Shown here: one piece after another, positions 1 to 6,468 of the stretch
Layout of the letters: every line of letters starts with the position of its first letter
Position numbering within the stretch: position 1 is the stretch's first letter
Assembly (NCBI GenBank): GCA_028691385.1
Contig: JAQUZL010000055.1
Coordinates: forward strand, 1 to 11,756
Source: Oscillospiraceae bacterium
GTDB lineage: Bacteria; Bacillota; Clostridia; Oscillospirales; Oscillospiraceae
DNA length: 11,756 nt
Direction: 5' to 3'
Notes under the pieces: generated by a model
What the model saw: only the letters and a program-made list of their open reading frames with translations
Database searches by the model: none
What the model was told of the DNA's origin: nothing
Program-made: the position numbers and the translations under genes

Positions 1-3
1 GGG

Positions 4-9
4 AAAGGA
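4..9 (+). promoter_or_regulatory. Ribosome binding site of the GH25 gene
   Basis: AAAGGA lies 6 nt before the ATG at position 16 and supports that start. The promoter would lie outside the window to the left. Confidence 0.6.
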
Positions 10-15
10 ACGACC

Positions 16-807
16 ATGAAAAAACAAAAAAAGTGGGTGCTTGCGCTGTTGAGTGTGGCACTTTTGGCGCAGCTGGGCGCATGCGGCGTGGCAAGCGCCC
101 AGCCCGAAGAGCCGGAACAGACGCTGCCGTCGCTGCCGGAAAGCAGCTATGATACCGATTGTTTTTCCGAGCAGGACGGATTTTATACCTATGACGACGG
201 CGACGTGCGTGCGAGCCTTGGCGTTGACGTTTCCACGCATCAGGGCGAAATCGACTGGCAGGCGGTGAAGGACGCCGGAATTGACTTTGCGATGATTCGC
301 CTTGGATACCGCGGCTCGTCAGAGGGCGGCTTATATTTGGATGACTATTTTTTGCGTAATATGGACGGCGCGACGGCGGCCGGGCTGAAAATCGGCGTCT
401 ATTTCTTTTCGCAGGCGCTCAGCGCGCAGGAGGCCGAGGAGGAAGCTGCGTTTACGCGTTTGTGGCTGGAGGGCTATTCGCTTTCCATGCCGGTTATCTT
501 TGACTGGGAGCATCAGGGCGCGGGAAGCAGAACGGACGACGCCGATGGCGCGGTGATGACGGCCGCTGCAGAGGCTTTCTGCGACGCGATCGCCGCAGCG
601 GGATTTACGCCGGGCGTTTATTTTAATCAGGAGGTCGGCTATCGACAGTTCGACCTGCCGGCACTGAAGAATTATGATTTTTGGCTGGCGGAGTATGCAG
701 CAGTGCCGACGTTTGCCTATCAGTTTCACCTTTGGCAGTATACCAATGCCGGAACGGTTTCCGGCATTGACGGCACAGTGGATTTGAATCTCTATTTTAC
801 GCAGTAA
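16..807 (+). CDS. GH25 family lysozyme-like muramidase, probable lipoprotein
   Basis: Probably cleaves the beta-1,4 bond between N-acetylmuramic acid and N-acetylglucosamine in peptidoglycan, outside the membrane. The 263-residue protein opens with a basic, hydrophobic signal peptide ending in a lipobox-like LGAC, so Cys23 could be lipidated. A proline- and acid-rich linker (about 28-62) follows, then a full GH25 barrel. Seen in the barrel are the first-strand motif GVDVSTHQG (Asp71), the family DWE motif with Asp163 and Glu165 as the likely acidic catalytic pair, and a C-terminal GIDGTVDLN (Asp252, Asp256). There are no cell-wall-binding repeats. The ATG at 16 has AAAGGA 6 nt upstream. The gene stands alone on the plus strand and converges on the nitroreductase gene. 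Cell-wall remodelling, rather than a phage lysin role, is inferred from the lipobox and the absence of phage neighbours. The GH25 assignment is firm; lipidation is less sure, since plain secretion remains possible. Confidence 0.9.
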   Translation: MKKQKKWVLALLSVALLAQLGACGVASAQPEEPEQTLPSLPESSYDTDCFSEQDGFYTYDDGDVRASLGVDVSTHQGEIDWQAVKDAGIDFAMIRLGYRGSSEGGLYLDDYFLRNMDGATAAGLKIGVYFFSQALSAQEAEEEAAFTRLWLEGYSLSMPVIFDWEHQGAGSRTDDADGAVMTAAAEAFCDAIAAAGFTPGVYFNQEVGYRQFDLPALKNYDFWLAEYAAVPTFAYQFHLWQYTNAGTVSGIDGTVDLNLYFTQ

Positions 808-824
808 GCACGGCTTACGGTAAG

Positions 825-866
825 AACGCGCAGGGCGGAGATCATTGGATCTCCGCCCTGCGCGTT
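825..866. terminator. Bidirectional hairpin terminator between convergent genes
   Basis: A perfect 19-bp inverted repeat (825-843 with 848-866) encloses the 4-nt loop ATTG. The stem is GC-rich. It lies 17 nt after the GH25 stop and 7 nt beyond the nitroreductase stop. GTAAG at 820-824 can pair with CTTAC at 873-877 and extend the stem past a 6-nt bulge. The T-runs on both sides are weak (GTTGTATT on plus, GTTCTTACC on minus), so it is not a textbook intrinsic terminator. Position and stem strength still favour shared termination for both strands. Confidence 0.75.
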
Positions 867-873
867 GTATTGC

Positions 874-1698
874 TTACAGCCAGTCGGCCTGCAGCGCCTT
901 GCGCGGCACCGTCCGGCGATAGGTTTGCGCGGGATAGCCCACCAGCATGCACAGGACAAACTCCTTGCCGTCCATGCCCAGAAAGTCCTGCACCTTGCTG
1001 CCATAGAGCACACTGCGGCGCACAAAGCCGGTGAACAGGCAGGCAAGCCCCTGGGTATAAGCCATCAGCTCCACGTTGGAAGCGACAAGCTCCGCGTGCT
1101 GGGCAAAGCGCCCTTTGACCACGATGACTGCGGGTGCGTTGAAAAACATGGCGTCGTTTTCGGGATTGGCGGGGTCAAGCTGGTATTTCTCGTAAGAACG
1201 CTGCCAAAGGCGGGCATAATTACTTGCGGTGGGGTCGGTGGCGGCAAGCTCGCCGCGCGCGGCGGCAGCCGTCACATGATGCAGGCTTTCCCAGCAGAGC
1301 GCCTTGAACTGGGGAAGGGAATCCTGAATGACGGAAAAGCTGACATCCTGCAGATTGGCGCCGGTGGCGGTGAAGCGCCCGGCTTCCAACATCAGCGCCA
1401 GCTTGCTGCGTTCCACTTTGCGGTCAACAAAGCGGCGGCAGCTGCGGCGAAACTGAATAAACCGCAGCAGATTCTCCGGCGCAATCTGCATCGCTGCGGG
1501 GTCGTAGGGATACAGCGGCTGCGCAGGGTAGTCGTCCAGCGAGATGGCTTCGGTGGGACAGATGGCGATGCAGTGGCCGCATTCCATGCAGGCGCGCTTC
1601 ACGGTCATTTTGCCGCCGACCGGCTTCAGATTGTGATTGAAGCAGTCCGGCGCGCACTGGCCGCAGCCAATGCATTTGGCGGAATCAATGATGACCAT
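874..1698 (-). CDS. Ferredoxin-fused nitroreductase family flavoprotein
   Basis: A 274-residue cytoplasmic protein joining two [4Fe-4S] clusters to an FMN-type nitroreductase domain. Cluster one uses Cys9, 12, 15 and 19; cluster two uses Cys37, 40, 43 and 47, and both CxxCxxCxxxC(P) sets are complete. The nitroreductase domain begins near residue 75, where RRSCRRF (84-90) matches the usual RRSxRxF FMN-phosphate motif. It ends with GYPAQTYRRTVPRKA, typical of the ferredoxin-nitroreductase group in anaerobes. Electrons presumably pass from a ferredoxin-like donor through the clusters to FMN; the substrate cannot be read from sequence. The ATG at 1698 follows the glnS stop by 7 nt, and its Shine-Dalgarno-like GTGAGG contains that TGA stop. 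This suggests cotranscription and translational coupling with glnS. The gene ends at the hairpin shared with the convergent GH25 gene. Family assignment is strong; the physiological role is unknown. Confidence 0.9.
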   Translation of the reverse strand: MVIIDSAKCIGCGQCAPDCFNHNLKPVGGKMTVKRACMECGHCIAICPTEAISLDDYPAQPLYPYDPAAMQIAPENLLRFIQFRRSCRRFVDRKVERSKLALMLEAGRFTATGANLQDVSFSVIQDSLPQFKALCWESLHHVTAAAARGELAATDPTASNYARLWQRSYEKYQLDPANPENDAMFFNAPAVIVVKGRFAQHAELVASNVELMAYTQGLACLFTGFVRRSVLYGSKVQDFLGMDGKEFVLCMLVGYPAQTYRRTVPRKALQADWL

Positions 1699-1705
1699 GC
1701 GCGCC

Positions 1706-3415
1706 TCACTTTGCCGACTTGAAGCTGTCCTTCAGCGACACCGCGCGGTTGAACACCAGATGCGCCGGGGTGCAGTCGCGATTGTCCGGGCAGAAATAGC
1801 CAAGGCGCATAAACTGATAGGCAGGCACATCCTTGGCGCGCGCCGGCATCGGCGTTTCGGCAAGGGACGCTTCCAGTTTGCAGCCGGTCAGAACCTCCAG
1901 CGACTGGGGATTCAGGCAGTCCAGGAAGTTTTTGTCGCCGCCATCGGGGTCGGGATCGCTGAACAGAGTGTCATACAGCCGCACCTCGGCGTCCACGGCA
2001 GTGGCCGCGTCCACCCAGTGGATGGTTGCGCCCTTGACCTTGCGGCCGTCGCTGGGATCGCCGCCGGAGGAGTCGGGATCGTATTCGGCATAGATTTCGG
2101 CAATGGAGCCGTCGTCGTTGCGCTTGCAGCCGGTGCATTTGATGAGATAGGCGCCTTTCAGGCGGCACTCCGGGCCGTCCGGATACAGACGCTTGTATTT
2201 GGGAACCGGCGTTTCCAGAAAGTCGTCGCTCTCCACATACACCTCGCGGGAGAAGTGCACCGCGCGGGTGCCGTCCTCGGGGCGATTGGGGTTGTTTTCA
2301 ATCTGGAACACTTCGCGCTTGTCCGCAGGATAGTTGGTGATAATGAGCTTCACCGGGCGCAGCACGGCCATTACGCGTTGGGCGTGCGCGTTGAGATCGT
2401 CCCGCAGGCAGGCCTCCAAAAGCGCATAGTCCACCACGGAGTCGGATTTGGAAACGCCGATGCGTTCGGCGAAATCGCGAATGGAATGGTGGGTATAGCC
2501 GCGGCGGCGCAGGCCGCACAGCGTCGGCATCCGGGGGTCATCCCAGCCGGAAACGCGGCCTTCTTCCACCAGCTGACGCAGCTTGCGCTTGGACATGACG
2601 GTGTAGTTGATGTTCAGGCGCGCAAACTCAATCTGGCGCGGTTTGCGGTTGGGAATGGGCACGTTGGAAACGACCCAGTCGTACAGCGGCCGGTGCGCCT
2701 CGTACTCCAAAGAGCACAGCGAGTGGGTAATGCCCTCGAGCGCGTCCTGAATGGGATGGGCGAAGTCATACATGGGGTAGATGCACCATTTGCTGCCCTG
2801 ACGGTGATGTTCCACATAGCGGATGCGGTAAAGTGCCGGGTCACGCAGATTGAAGTTGCCGGAGGCAAGGTCGATTTTGGCGCGCAGCGTATACTGCCCC
2901 TCGGCAAACTCGCCCGCGCGCATCCGCGCAAACAGGTCAAGGCTTTCCTCGATGGGGCGGTCGCGCCACGGCGCGCGCGCGGGAGTGCCGATGTCGCCGC
3001 GATAGGCGCGGAACTCGTCCGGCGTCAGCTCGCACACATAGGCAAGTCCCTTTTTGATGAGCGCAACGGCCATTTCATAGGTCTTTTCAAAATAGTCCGA
3101 GCCATAGAAAAACCGATCGCCCCAGTCAAAGCCGAGCCAGTGAATGTCGTCCTGAATGGCGCCGACATATTCGGTGTCCTCCTTGGCAGGGTTGGTGTCG
3201 TCCATGCGAAGGTTGCACAGACCGCCGAATTTTTCTGCCGTTCCAAAGTCAATGCAGAGCGCTTTGCAGTGACCGATGTGCAGGTAACCGTTCGGCTCCG
3301 GCGGAAACCGGGTGTGAACCGTCATGCCCTCAAACTGGCCGCCCGAGGCCAAATCCTCATCAATAAAAGCGTGGATGAAGTTTTTCGATTCTGTGGGCTT
3401 TGTTGCCTCTTCCAT
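1706..3415 (-). CDS. glnS: Glutaminyl-tRNA synthetase (GlnRS)
   Basis: Charges tRNA-Gln directly with glutamine using ATP (class I aminoacyl-tRNA synthetase, cytoplasm). From the chosen start the protein has 569 residues, close to the usual bacterial GlnRS length of about 550-570. The Rossmann-fold signature PPEPNGYLHIGH places HIGH at 46-49. The KMSKS loop appears as VMSKR (273-277). DDTNPAKEDTEYV (72-84) and a C-terminal beta-barrel region with RKVKGATIHWV and FNRAVSLKDSF are GlnRS- rather than GluRS-like. The frame opens to an ATG at 3487, but that start would place the promoter inside the gene. The ATG at 3415 has GGAGGG 9 nt upstream and gives the normal N-terminus, so it is preferred. 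The gene is divergent from pyrH and is followed by the ferredoxin-nitroreductase gene. No T-box leader fits upstream. Many Firmicutes lack GlnRS and use Glu-tRNA-Gln amidation, so its presence is informative. Confidence 0.96.
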   Translation of the reverse strand: MEEATKPTESKNFIHAFIDEDLASGGQFEGMTVHTRFPPEPNGYLHIGHCKALCIDFGTAEKFGGLCNLRMDDTNPAKEDTEYVGAIQDDIHWLGFDWGDRFFYGSDYFEKTYEMAVALIKKGLAYVCELTPDEFRAYRGDIGTPARAPWRDRPIEESLDLFARMRAGEFAEGQYTLRAKIDLASGNFNLRDPALYRIRYVEHHRQGSKWCIYPMYDFAHPIQDALEGITHSLCSLEYEAHRPLYDWVVSNVPIPNRKPRQIEFARLNINYTVMSKRKLRQLVEEGRVSGWDDPRMPTLCGLRRRGYTHHSIRDFAERIGVSKSDSVVDYALLEACLRDDLNAHAQRVMAVLRPVKLIITNYPADKREVFQIENNPNRPEDGTRAVHFSREVYVESDDFLETPVPKYKRLYPDGPECRLKGAYLIKCTGCKRNDDGSIAEIYAEYDPDSSGGDPSDGRKVKGATIHWVDAATAVDAEVRLYDTLFSDPDPDGGDKNFLDCLNPQSLEVLTGCKLEASLAETPMPARAKDVPAYQFMRLGYFCPDNRDCTPAHLVFNRAVSLKDSFKSAK

Positions 3416-3424
3416 ACGCAAAAT

Positions 3425-3430
3425 CCCTCC
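3425..3430 (-). promoter_or_regulatory. Ribosome binding site that fixes the glnS start
   Basis: Read on the minus strand, GGAGGG lies 9 nt before the ATG at 3415. It decides this start over the in-frame ATG at 3487, which lies upstream of the likely transcription start. Confidence 0.8.
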
Positions 3431-3458
3431 GCAGATTGTAAAAGTAAAATAATATATT

Positions 3459-3487
3459 ATTATATAACATAATTGGGAAATAAGCAA
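3459..3487 (-). promoter_or_regulatory. Sigma-A-type promoter of glnS
   Basis: On the minus strand, a perfect -10 box TATAAT (3459-3464) lies 17 bp from a partial -35 box TTGCTT (3482-3487, matching TTG of TTGACA). Transcription would start near 3452 and leave a leader of about 36 nt, which holds the GGAGGG site and little else. The surrounding sequence is AT-rich, with further TATA-like runs, so other start points are possible. Confidence 0.6.
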
Positions 3488-3511
3488 ACAATAATTGCCG
3501 GTTTTGGAGAA

Positions 3512-3527
3512 ACAGAAAACATTCTGT
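3512..3527. repeat. Small palindrome in the divergent control region
   Basis: ACAGAA, a 4-nt gap, then TTCTGT form a perfect 6-bp inverted repeat. It lies about 25 bp upstream of the glnS -35 box and about 20-45 bp upstream of the candidate pyrH promoter. It has the shape of a dimeric regulator site, but the arms are short and no known operator consensus is matched. Confidence 0.3.
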
Positions 3528-3545
3528 GAAATTTGAAAATTAGGC

Positions 3546-3574
3546 TTCCAAACTGGACGTTCTTATTATAAAAT
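3546..3574 (+). promoter_or_regulatory. Candidate promoter of the pyrH-polC unit
   Basis: A -10-like TAAAAT (3569-3574, 5 of 6 matches) lies 17 bp after TTCCAA (3546-3551), a poor -35. The overlapping TATAAA (3567-3572) is an alternative -10. The start point would fall near 3582, about 40 nt before pyrH. No better candidate was seen in the intergenic space, but the -35 match is weak. Confidence 0.35.
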
Positions 3575-3606
3575 AGAATTCGGAAAATATTGCAGATTAA
3601 GGTGCA

Positions 3607-3612
3607 AAGGAG
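3607..3612 (+). promoter_or_regulatory. Ribosome binding site of pyrH with long spacing
   Basis: AAGGAG lies 11 nt before the pyrH ATG at 3624, slightly longer than optimal. It lies only 3 nt before another ATG at 3616, which is in a different frame. Confidence 0.6.
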
Positions 3613-3615
3613 CGC

Positions 3616-3627
3616 ATGAGAATATGA
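3616..3627 (+). other. Possible three-codon leader mini-ORF overlapping pyrH
   Basis: ATG AGA ATA TGA encodes Met-Arg-Ile and ends in TGA, which overlaps the pyrH ATG as ATGA. It lies between the AAGGAG site and pyrH. Its 3-nt spacing from AAGGAG is too short for strong initiation, so it may be chance. If translated, terminating ribosomes could reinitiate at pyrH. Confidence 0.2.
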
Positions 3628-4346
3628 AAGAACCAAAATATAAGCGCGTACTTTTGAAAATCAGCGGCGAAGCGCTGGCGGGCGACAAGCATCGCGGACT
3701 GGATTTTGACGTGATGGGCAACGTCTGCGACGTGGTCAAGCAGTGCGTGGAGCTGGGCGTGCAGGTCGGCATTGTTGTCGGCGGCGGCAATTTCTGGCGC
3801 GGCGTCAAGGACGGCGGCGGCAAAATGGAGCGCACGCGCGCAGACCACATGGGTATGCTGGCAACGGTCATCAACGCCTTGGCGCTGGCGGACTGTCTGG
3901 AACAGCGCAATGTGGAAGTGCGCGTGCAGACCGCCATTGAAATGAACAAGATTGCCGAGCCCTATATTCGCGGCAAGGCCATCCGTCACCTGCAAAAAGG
4001 ACGCGTTGTCGTCTTTGGCTGCGGCACAGGCAATCCCTATTTCTCCACGGACACCGGTGCGGTGCTGCGTGCGGCGGAGATTGAGGCAGACGCAATCCTG
4101 CTGGCCAAGAACGTCGACGGCGTCTACAGCGCGGATCCCGCCGTGGATCCCTGCGCGCAGAAGTTCGACTCGATCACCTACGATCAGGTGCTGGCGCAGC
4201 ATCTGGCCGTGATGGACTCCACCGCGACGTCGCTTTCCATGGACAATCACATTCCGATTGTACTGTTTGCACTCAAGGATCCGCAGAATATCCTGCGTGT
4301 CATCATGGGCGAGCAAATCGGTACCATCGTAAAGGAGGATAACTAA
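3624..4346 (+). CDS. pyrH: Uridylate kinase (UMP kinase)
   Basis: Phosphorylates UMP to UDP with ATP in pyrimidine nucleotide synthesis (cytoplasmic hexamer, amino acid kinase fold). The 240-residue length is normal. Seen in order: the N-terminal KISGEALAG nucleotide-binding segment, the glycine-rich VGGGNFWRG, RADHMGMLATVINALAL in the UMP-binding and subunit-contact region, GTGNPYFSTDTGAVLRA, and LLAKNVDGVYSADP near the ATP site. The C-terminal part includes MDSTATSLSMDN. The ATG at 3624 gives the standard N-terminus. This is the first gene of the plus-strand unit. In many Firmicutes rpsB and tsf precede pyrH; here they are absent and divergent glnS sits upstream, so the unit probably starts at its own promoter. 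Bacterial UMP kinases are typically inhibited by UTP and activated by GTP. frr follows after 2 nt. Confidence 0.97.
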   Translation: MKEPKYKRVLLKISGEALAGDKHRGLDFDVMGNVCDVVKQCVELGVQVGIVVGGGNFWRGVKDGGGKMERTRADHMGMLATVINALALADCLEQRNVEVRVQTAIEMNKIAEPYIRGKAIRHLQKGRVVVFGCGTGNPYFSTDTGAVLRAAEIEADAILLAKNVDGVYSADPAVDPCAQKFDSITYDQVLAQHLAVMDSTATSLSMDNHIPIVLFALKDPQNILRVIMGEQIGTIVKEDN

Positions 4347-4348
4347 TT

Positions 4349-4900
4349 ATGGCAGTAAACAAGGAAATGGCAGCCCGCATGGACAAGACGCTTGAAGCGC
4401 TTGGCCATCAGTTTTCGTCCGTTCGCGCAGGCCGCGCAAACGCATCGGTTCTGGATCGCATCACGATTGAATACTATGGTGTTGACACGCCGATCAATCA
4501 GGTGGGCAGCATCACCTCGCCGGATGCGCGCACGCTGGTCATCCAGCCGTGGGACGGCTCACTGCTCAAACCCATTGAAAAGAGCATTCTGACCTCGGAT
4601 CTGGGCATCAATCCCCAGAACGACGGCCGCATCATTCGCCTGAGCTTCCCCATGCTGACCGAGGAGCGCCGCAAGGAACTTTCCAAGCAGGTGCGCAAGT
4701 ATGGCGAAGAGAGCAAGATCGCGATCCGCAACATCCGCCGCGATTTTCTCGAGAGTGCAAAAAAGCAGCAGAAAGCCGGAGAATTGACGGAGGACGAGCT
4801 GAAAAAGGAAGAAAAGAACATTCAGGATACCACCGATCAGTATATTGCGAAGGTCGATGACGCGGTGGCGAAAAAAGATAAAGAACTGATGGAACTGTAA
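4349..4900 (+). CDS. frr: Ribosome recycling factor
   Basis: Acts with EF-G to split the post-termination ribosome complex so subunits can be reused. The protein has 183 residues, next to the usual 185. It shows the conserved N-terminal SVRAGRANASVLDRI, the beta-domain core YYGVDTPINQVGSI, IQPWDGSLLKPIEKSI, and SFPMLTEERRKELSKQVRK leading into the long C-terminal helix, which is rich in Lys and Glu. The ATG at 4349 lies 2 nt after the pyrH stop. Its AAGGAGG site (4332-4338) lies inside the end of pyrH, 10 nt from the ATG, which fits translational coupling. The pyrH-frr pairing is widely conserved in bacteria and supports the call. Confidence 0.97.
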   Translation: MAVNKEMAARMDKTLEALGHQFSSVRAGRANASVLDRITIEYYGVDTPINQVGSITSPDARTLVIQPWDGSLLKPIEKSILTSDLGINPQNDGRIIRLSFPMLTEERRKELSKQVRKYGEESKIAIRNIRRDFLESAKKQQKAGELTEDELKKEEKNIQDTTDQYIAKVDDAVAKKDKELMEL

Positions 4901-4911
4901 GGAGATACAAC

Positions 4912-5640
4912 GTGCCAAATGAAGTGATTCATGCCGGGGATCAAGCCGTTCCCCGGCATATCGCCATTGTAATGGATGGCAACGGCCGCTGGGCGCAAAA
5001 GCGCGGCCTGCCGCGTACGGCCGGACACAAGGTCGGCTGTGAGGTGCTGCGGACACTGATTAAATACTGCAAAAAAATCGGCGTGGAATATGTGACGGTG
5101 TACGCCTTCTCCACGGAAAACTGGAAGCGCTCCGCCGATGAGGTGTCCACGATCATGGGTCTGCTGAAGCGGTATTTTAAGGAAGCAATTGACTCGCTGG
5201 AAGACGAGGGCATTCGGCTGCGCGTGTTGGGCGATCTGCGCCGGCTTTCGCCGGAGCTGCAGGCGCTGGCGCACAAGACCGACGAAATTTCGGATCATAT
5301 TTGCGGTACGCAGGTCAATATCTGCGTTAACTATGGCGGCAGGGATGAGATTGTCCATGCCGCAAGCGCGTTTGCGGCCAAGTGTGCCGCCGGTGAGGCA
5401 AAACCGGAGGATTTGACGGAGCAGCTGTTCCATTCTTATTTGTACTCTGCCGGCATTCCCGACCCGGATCTCGTGATTCGACCCAGTGGGGAACAGAGAA
5501 TTTCCAATTTCCTGTTATGGCAGTCCGCCTATGCGGAATATTATTTCACAGATACGCTTTGGCCGGACTTTACCCCGGCGGTGCTCGATGAAGCGATTGC
5601 CGCCTATCACGGCCGCAATCGCCGTTTTGGGGGCGTGTGA
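4912..5640 (+). CDS. uppS: Undecaprenyl (isoprenyl) diphosphate synthase, cis-prenyltransferase
   Basis: Adds isopentenyl diphosphate units in cis to farnesyl diphosphate, making the C55 carrier lipid precursor for peptidoglycan and other wall polymers. The protein has 242 residues and the standard motif order: HIAIVMDGNGRWA with catalytic Asp22, RTAGHKVG (35-42), VYAFSTENWKR (63-73), NICVNYGGRDEI (136-147), and DLVIRPSGEQRISNFLLWQ with Arg190, Ser192, Arg196 and Glu194, then Glu209 in the AYAEYYF segment. Translation starts at GTG 4912, with GGAG (4901-4904) 7 nt upstream right after the frr stop. The gene is 11 nt from frr and 3 nt from cdsA, the usual neighbours in Firmicutes. C55 product length is inferred from the family and context. 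Confidence 0.95.
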   Translation: MPNEVIHAGDQAVPRHIAIVMDGNGRWAQKRGLPRTAGHKVGCEVLRTLIKYCKKIGVEYVTVYAFSTENWKRSADEVSTIMGLLKRYFKEAIDSLEDEGIRLRVLGDLRRLSPELQALAHKTDEISDHICGTQVNICVNYGGRDEIVHAASAFAAKCAAGEAKPEDLTEQLFHSYLYSAGIPDPDLVIRPSGEQRISNFLLWQSAYAEYYFTDTLWPDFTPAVLDEAIAAYHGRNRRFGGV

Positions 5641-5643
5641 CCC

Positions 5644-6468
5644 ATGAGAGATAGGCTGCTTGTTGCAGCAATCGGTATTCCGATTTTGCTGTTGGTGATT
5701 ATTGTTCTACCCAAAATCGCGCTTGCACTGCTTGTGGCGGGCATGTGCTTTCTGGCGGCGACGGAGCTGCTGGGAACGACGCGCCTGCTGCGGCATCCGC
5801 GGCTTCGGCTGTACAGCGCAATGTTGGCGGCGCTGGTGCCAATCTGGTGCTTTTTGGGGCAGCCGAAGCTGCCGCTCAGCATGGCGCTGCTGATTTATTT
5901 CCTGTTGATTCTTGGCGAGCTGCTTCCGGCATTTGAATCGCTGCGTATTTCGCAGGTTTCCGTTGGCTTGCTGGGCGCGCTGCTGGTGCCGTACCTGCTT
6001 TCGGCGATGGTTCGCCTGATGATGCTGGAGCAGGGGCGGTTTTATGTCATTTCGCTGCTGGTGATCACATTTCTTGCCGACGGCGGCGCGTACTTTGCCG
6101 GCTGCGCCTTCGGCAAGCACAAGATGGCGCCCAACCTCAGCCCGCACAAGACGGTCGAGGGGCTGCTCGGCGGCTTTTTTGCGGCGGTGCTGGCCATGCT
6201 GGCCTATGCGGCGGTCTGCCGGTACGGCTTCAAGCTGCAGGTGAACTATGTTGCCGCGCTGGTCTACGGCGTCGTGGGCGCAGGCGCGTCGGTGCTGGGC
6301 GATCTGGGCTTTTCCGCCATTAAGCGCCAGACCGGCATCAAGGACTATGGCAACCTTCTGCCGGGACACGGCGGAATTCTGGATCGGTTTGATTCGATGG
6401 TCACCACCGCGCCGGTCATTGAGGTACTTGTGGCATTTTTGCCGCTGTTTGGAGGAAAAATCGCGTGA
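5644..6468 (+). CDS. cdsA: Phosphatidate cytidylyltransferase (CDP-diacylglycerol synthase)
   Basis: Makes CDP-diacylglycerol from phosphatidate and CTP, the branch point for phosphatidylglycerol and related phospholipids, in the cytoplasmic membrane. The 274-residue protein is hydrophobic with several membrane segments; the first two cover about residues 5-40. The CDS family signature is at 224-250: SAIKR, then KD at 233-234, PGHGGILDR at 240-248 and Asp250, matching the SxxKRxxxxKDxxxxxPxHGGxxDRxD pattern. The ATG at 5644 lies 3 nt after the uppS stop. Only a weak GGGGG (5629-5633), 10 nt upstream, can serve as its binding site, so coupling to uppS translation is likely. The end overlaps the dxr start by 4 nt (GTGA). 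Confidence 0.95.
   Translation: MRDRLLVAAIGIPILLLVIIVLPKIALALLVAGMCFLAATELLGTTRLLRHPRLRLYSAMLAALVPIWCFLGQPKLPLSMALLIYFLLILGELLPAFESLRISQVSVGLLGALLVPYLLSAMVRLMMLEQGRFYVISLLVITFLADGGAYFAGCAFGKHKMAPNLSPHKTVEGLLGGFFAAVLAMLAYAAVCRYGFKLQVNYVAALVYGVVGAGASVLGDLGFSAIKRQTGIKDYGNLLPGHGGILDRFDSMVTTAPVIEVLVAFLPLFGGKIA

Noticed and set aside
865..1722. A 285-codon open frame on the plus strand opposite the nitroreductase gene
   Set aside because: It is antisense to eight conserved iron-sulfur cysteines and a nitroreductase domain, and it begins within the terminator hairpin.
1637..3472. A 611-codon open frame on the plus strand, opposite glnS
   Set aside because: It lies wholly antisense to a clear GlnRS with intact motifs. 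Its translation is low-complexity, rich in Ala, Gly, Val and His, as expected from the reverse of GC-rich codon usage, and it shows no recognisable domain.
3416..3487. A 24-residue N-terminal extension of GlnRS from the ATG at 3487
   Set aside because: The extension would cover the probable promoter, is rich in Ile, Tyr and Phe unlike a GlnRS N-terminus, and lacks a good ribosome binding site. The ATG at 3415 has GGAGGG at 9 nt.
3416..3623. A T-box or other riboswitch between glnS and pyrH
   Set aside because: The space is only 208 bp shared by two divergent promoters. No T-box sequence, specifier hairpin or leader terminator is visible, and the likely glnS leader is about 36 nt.
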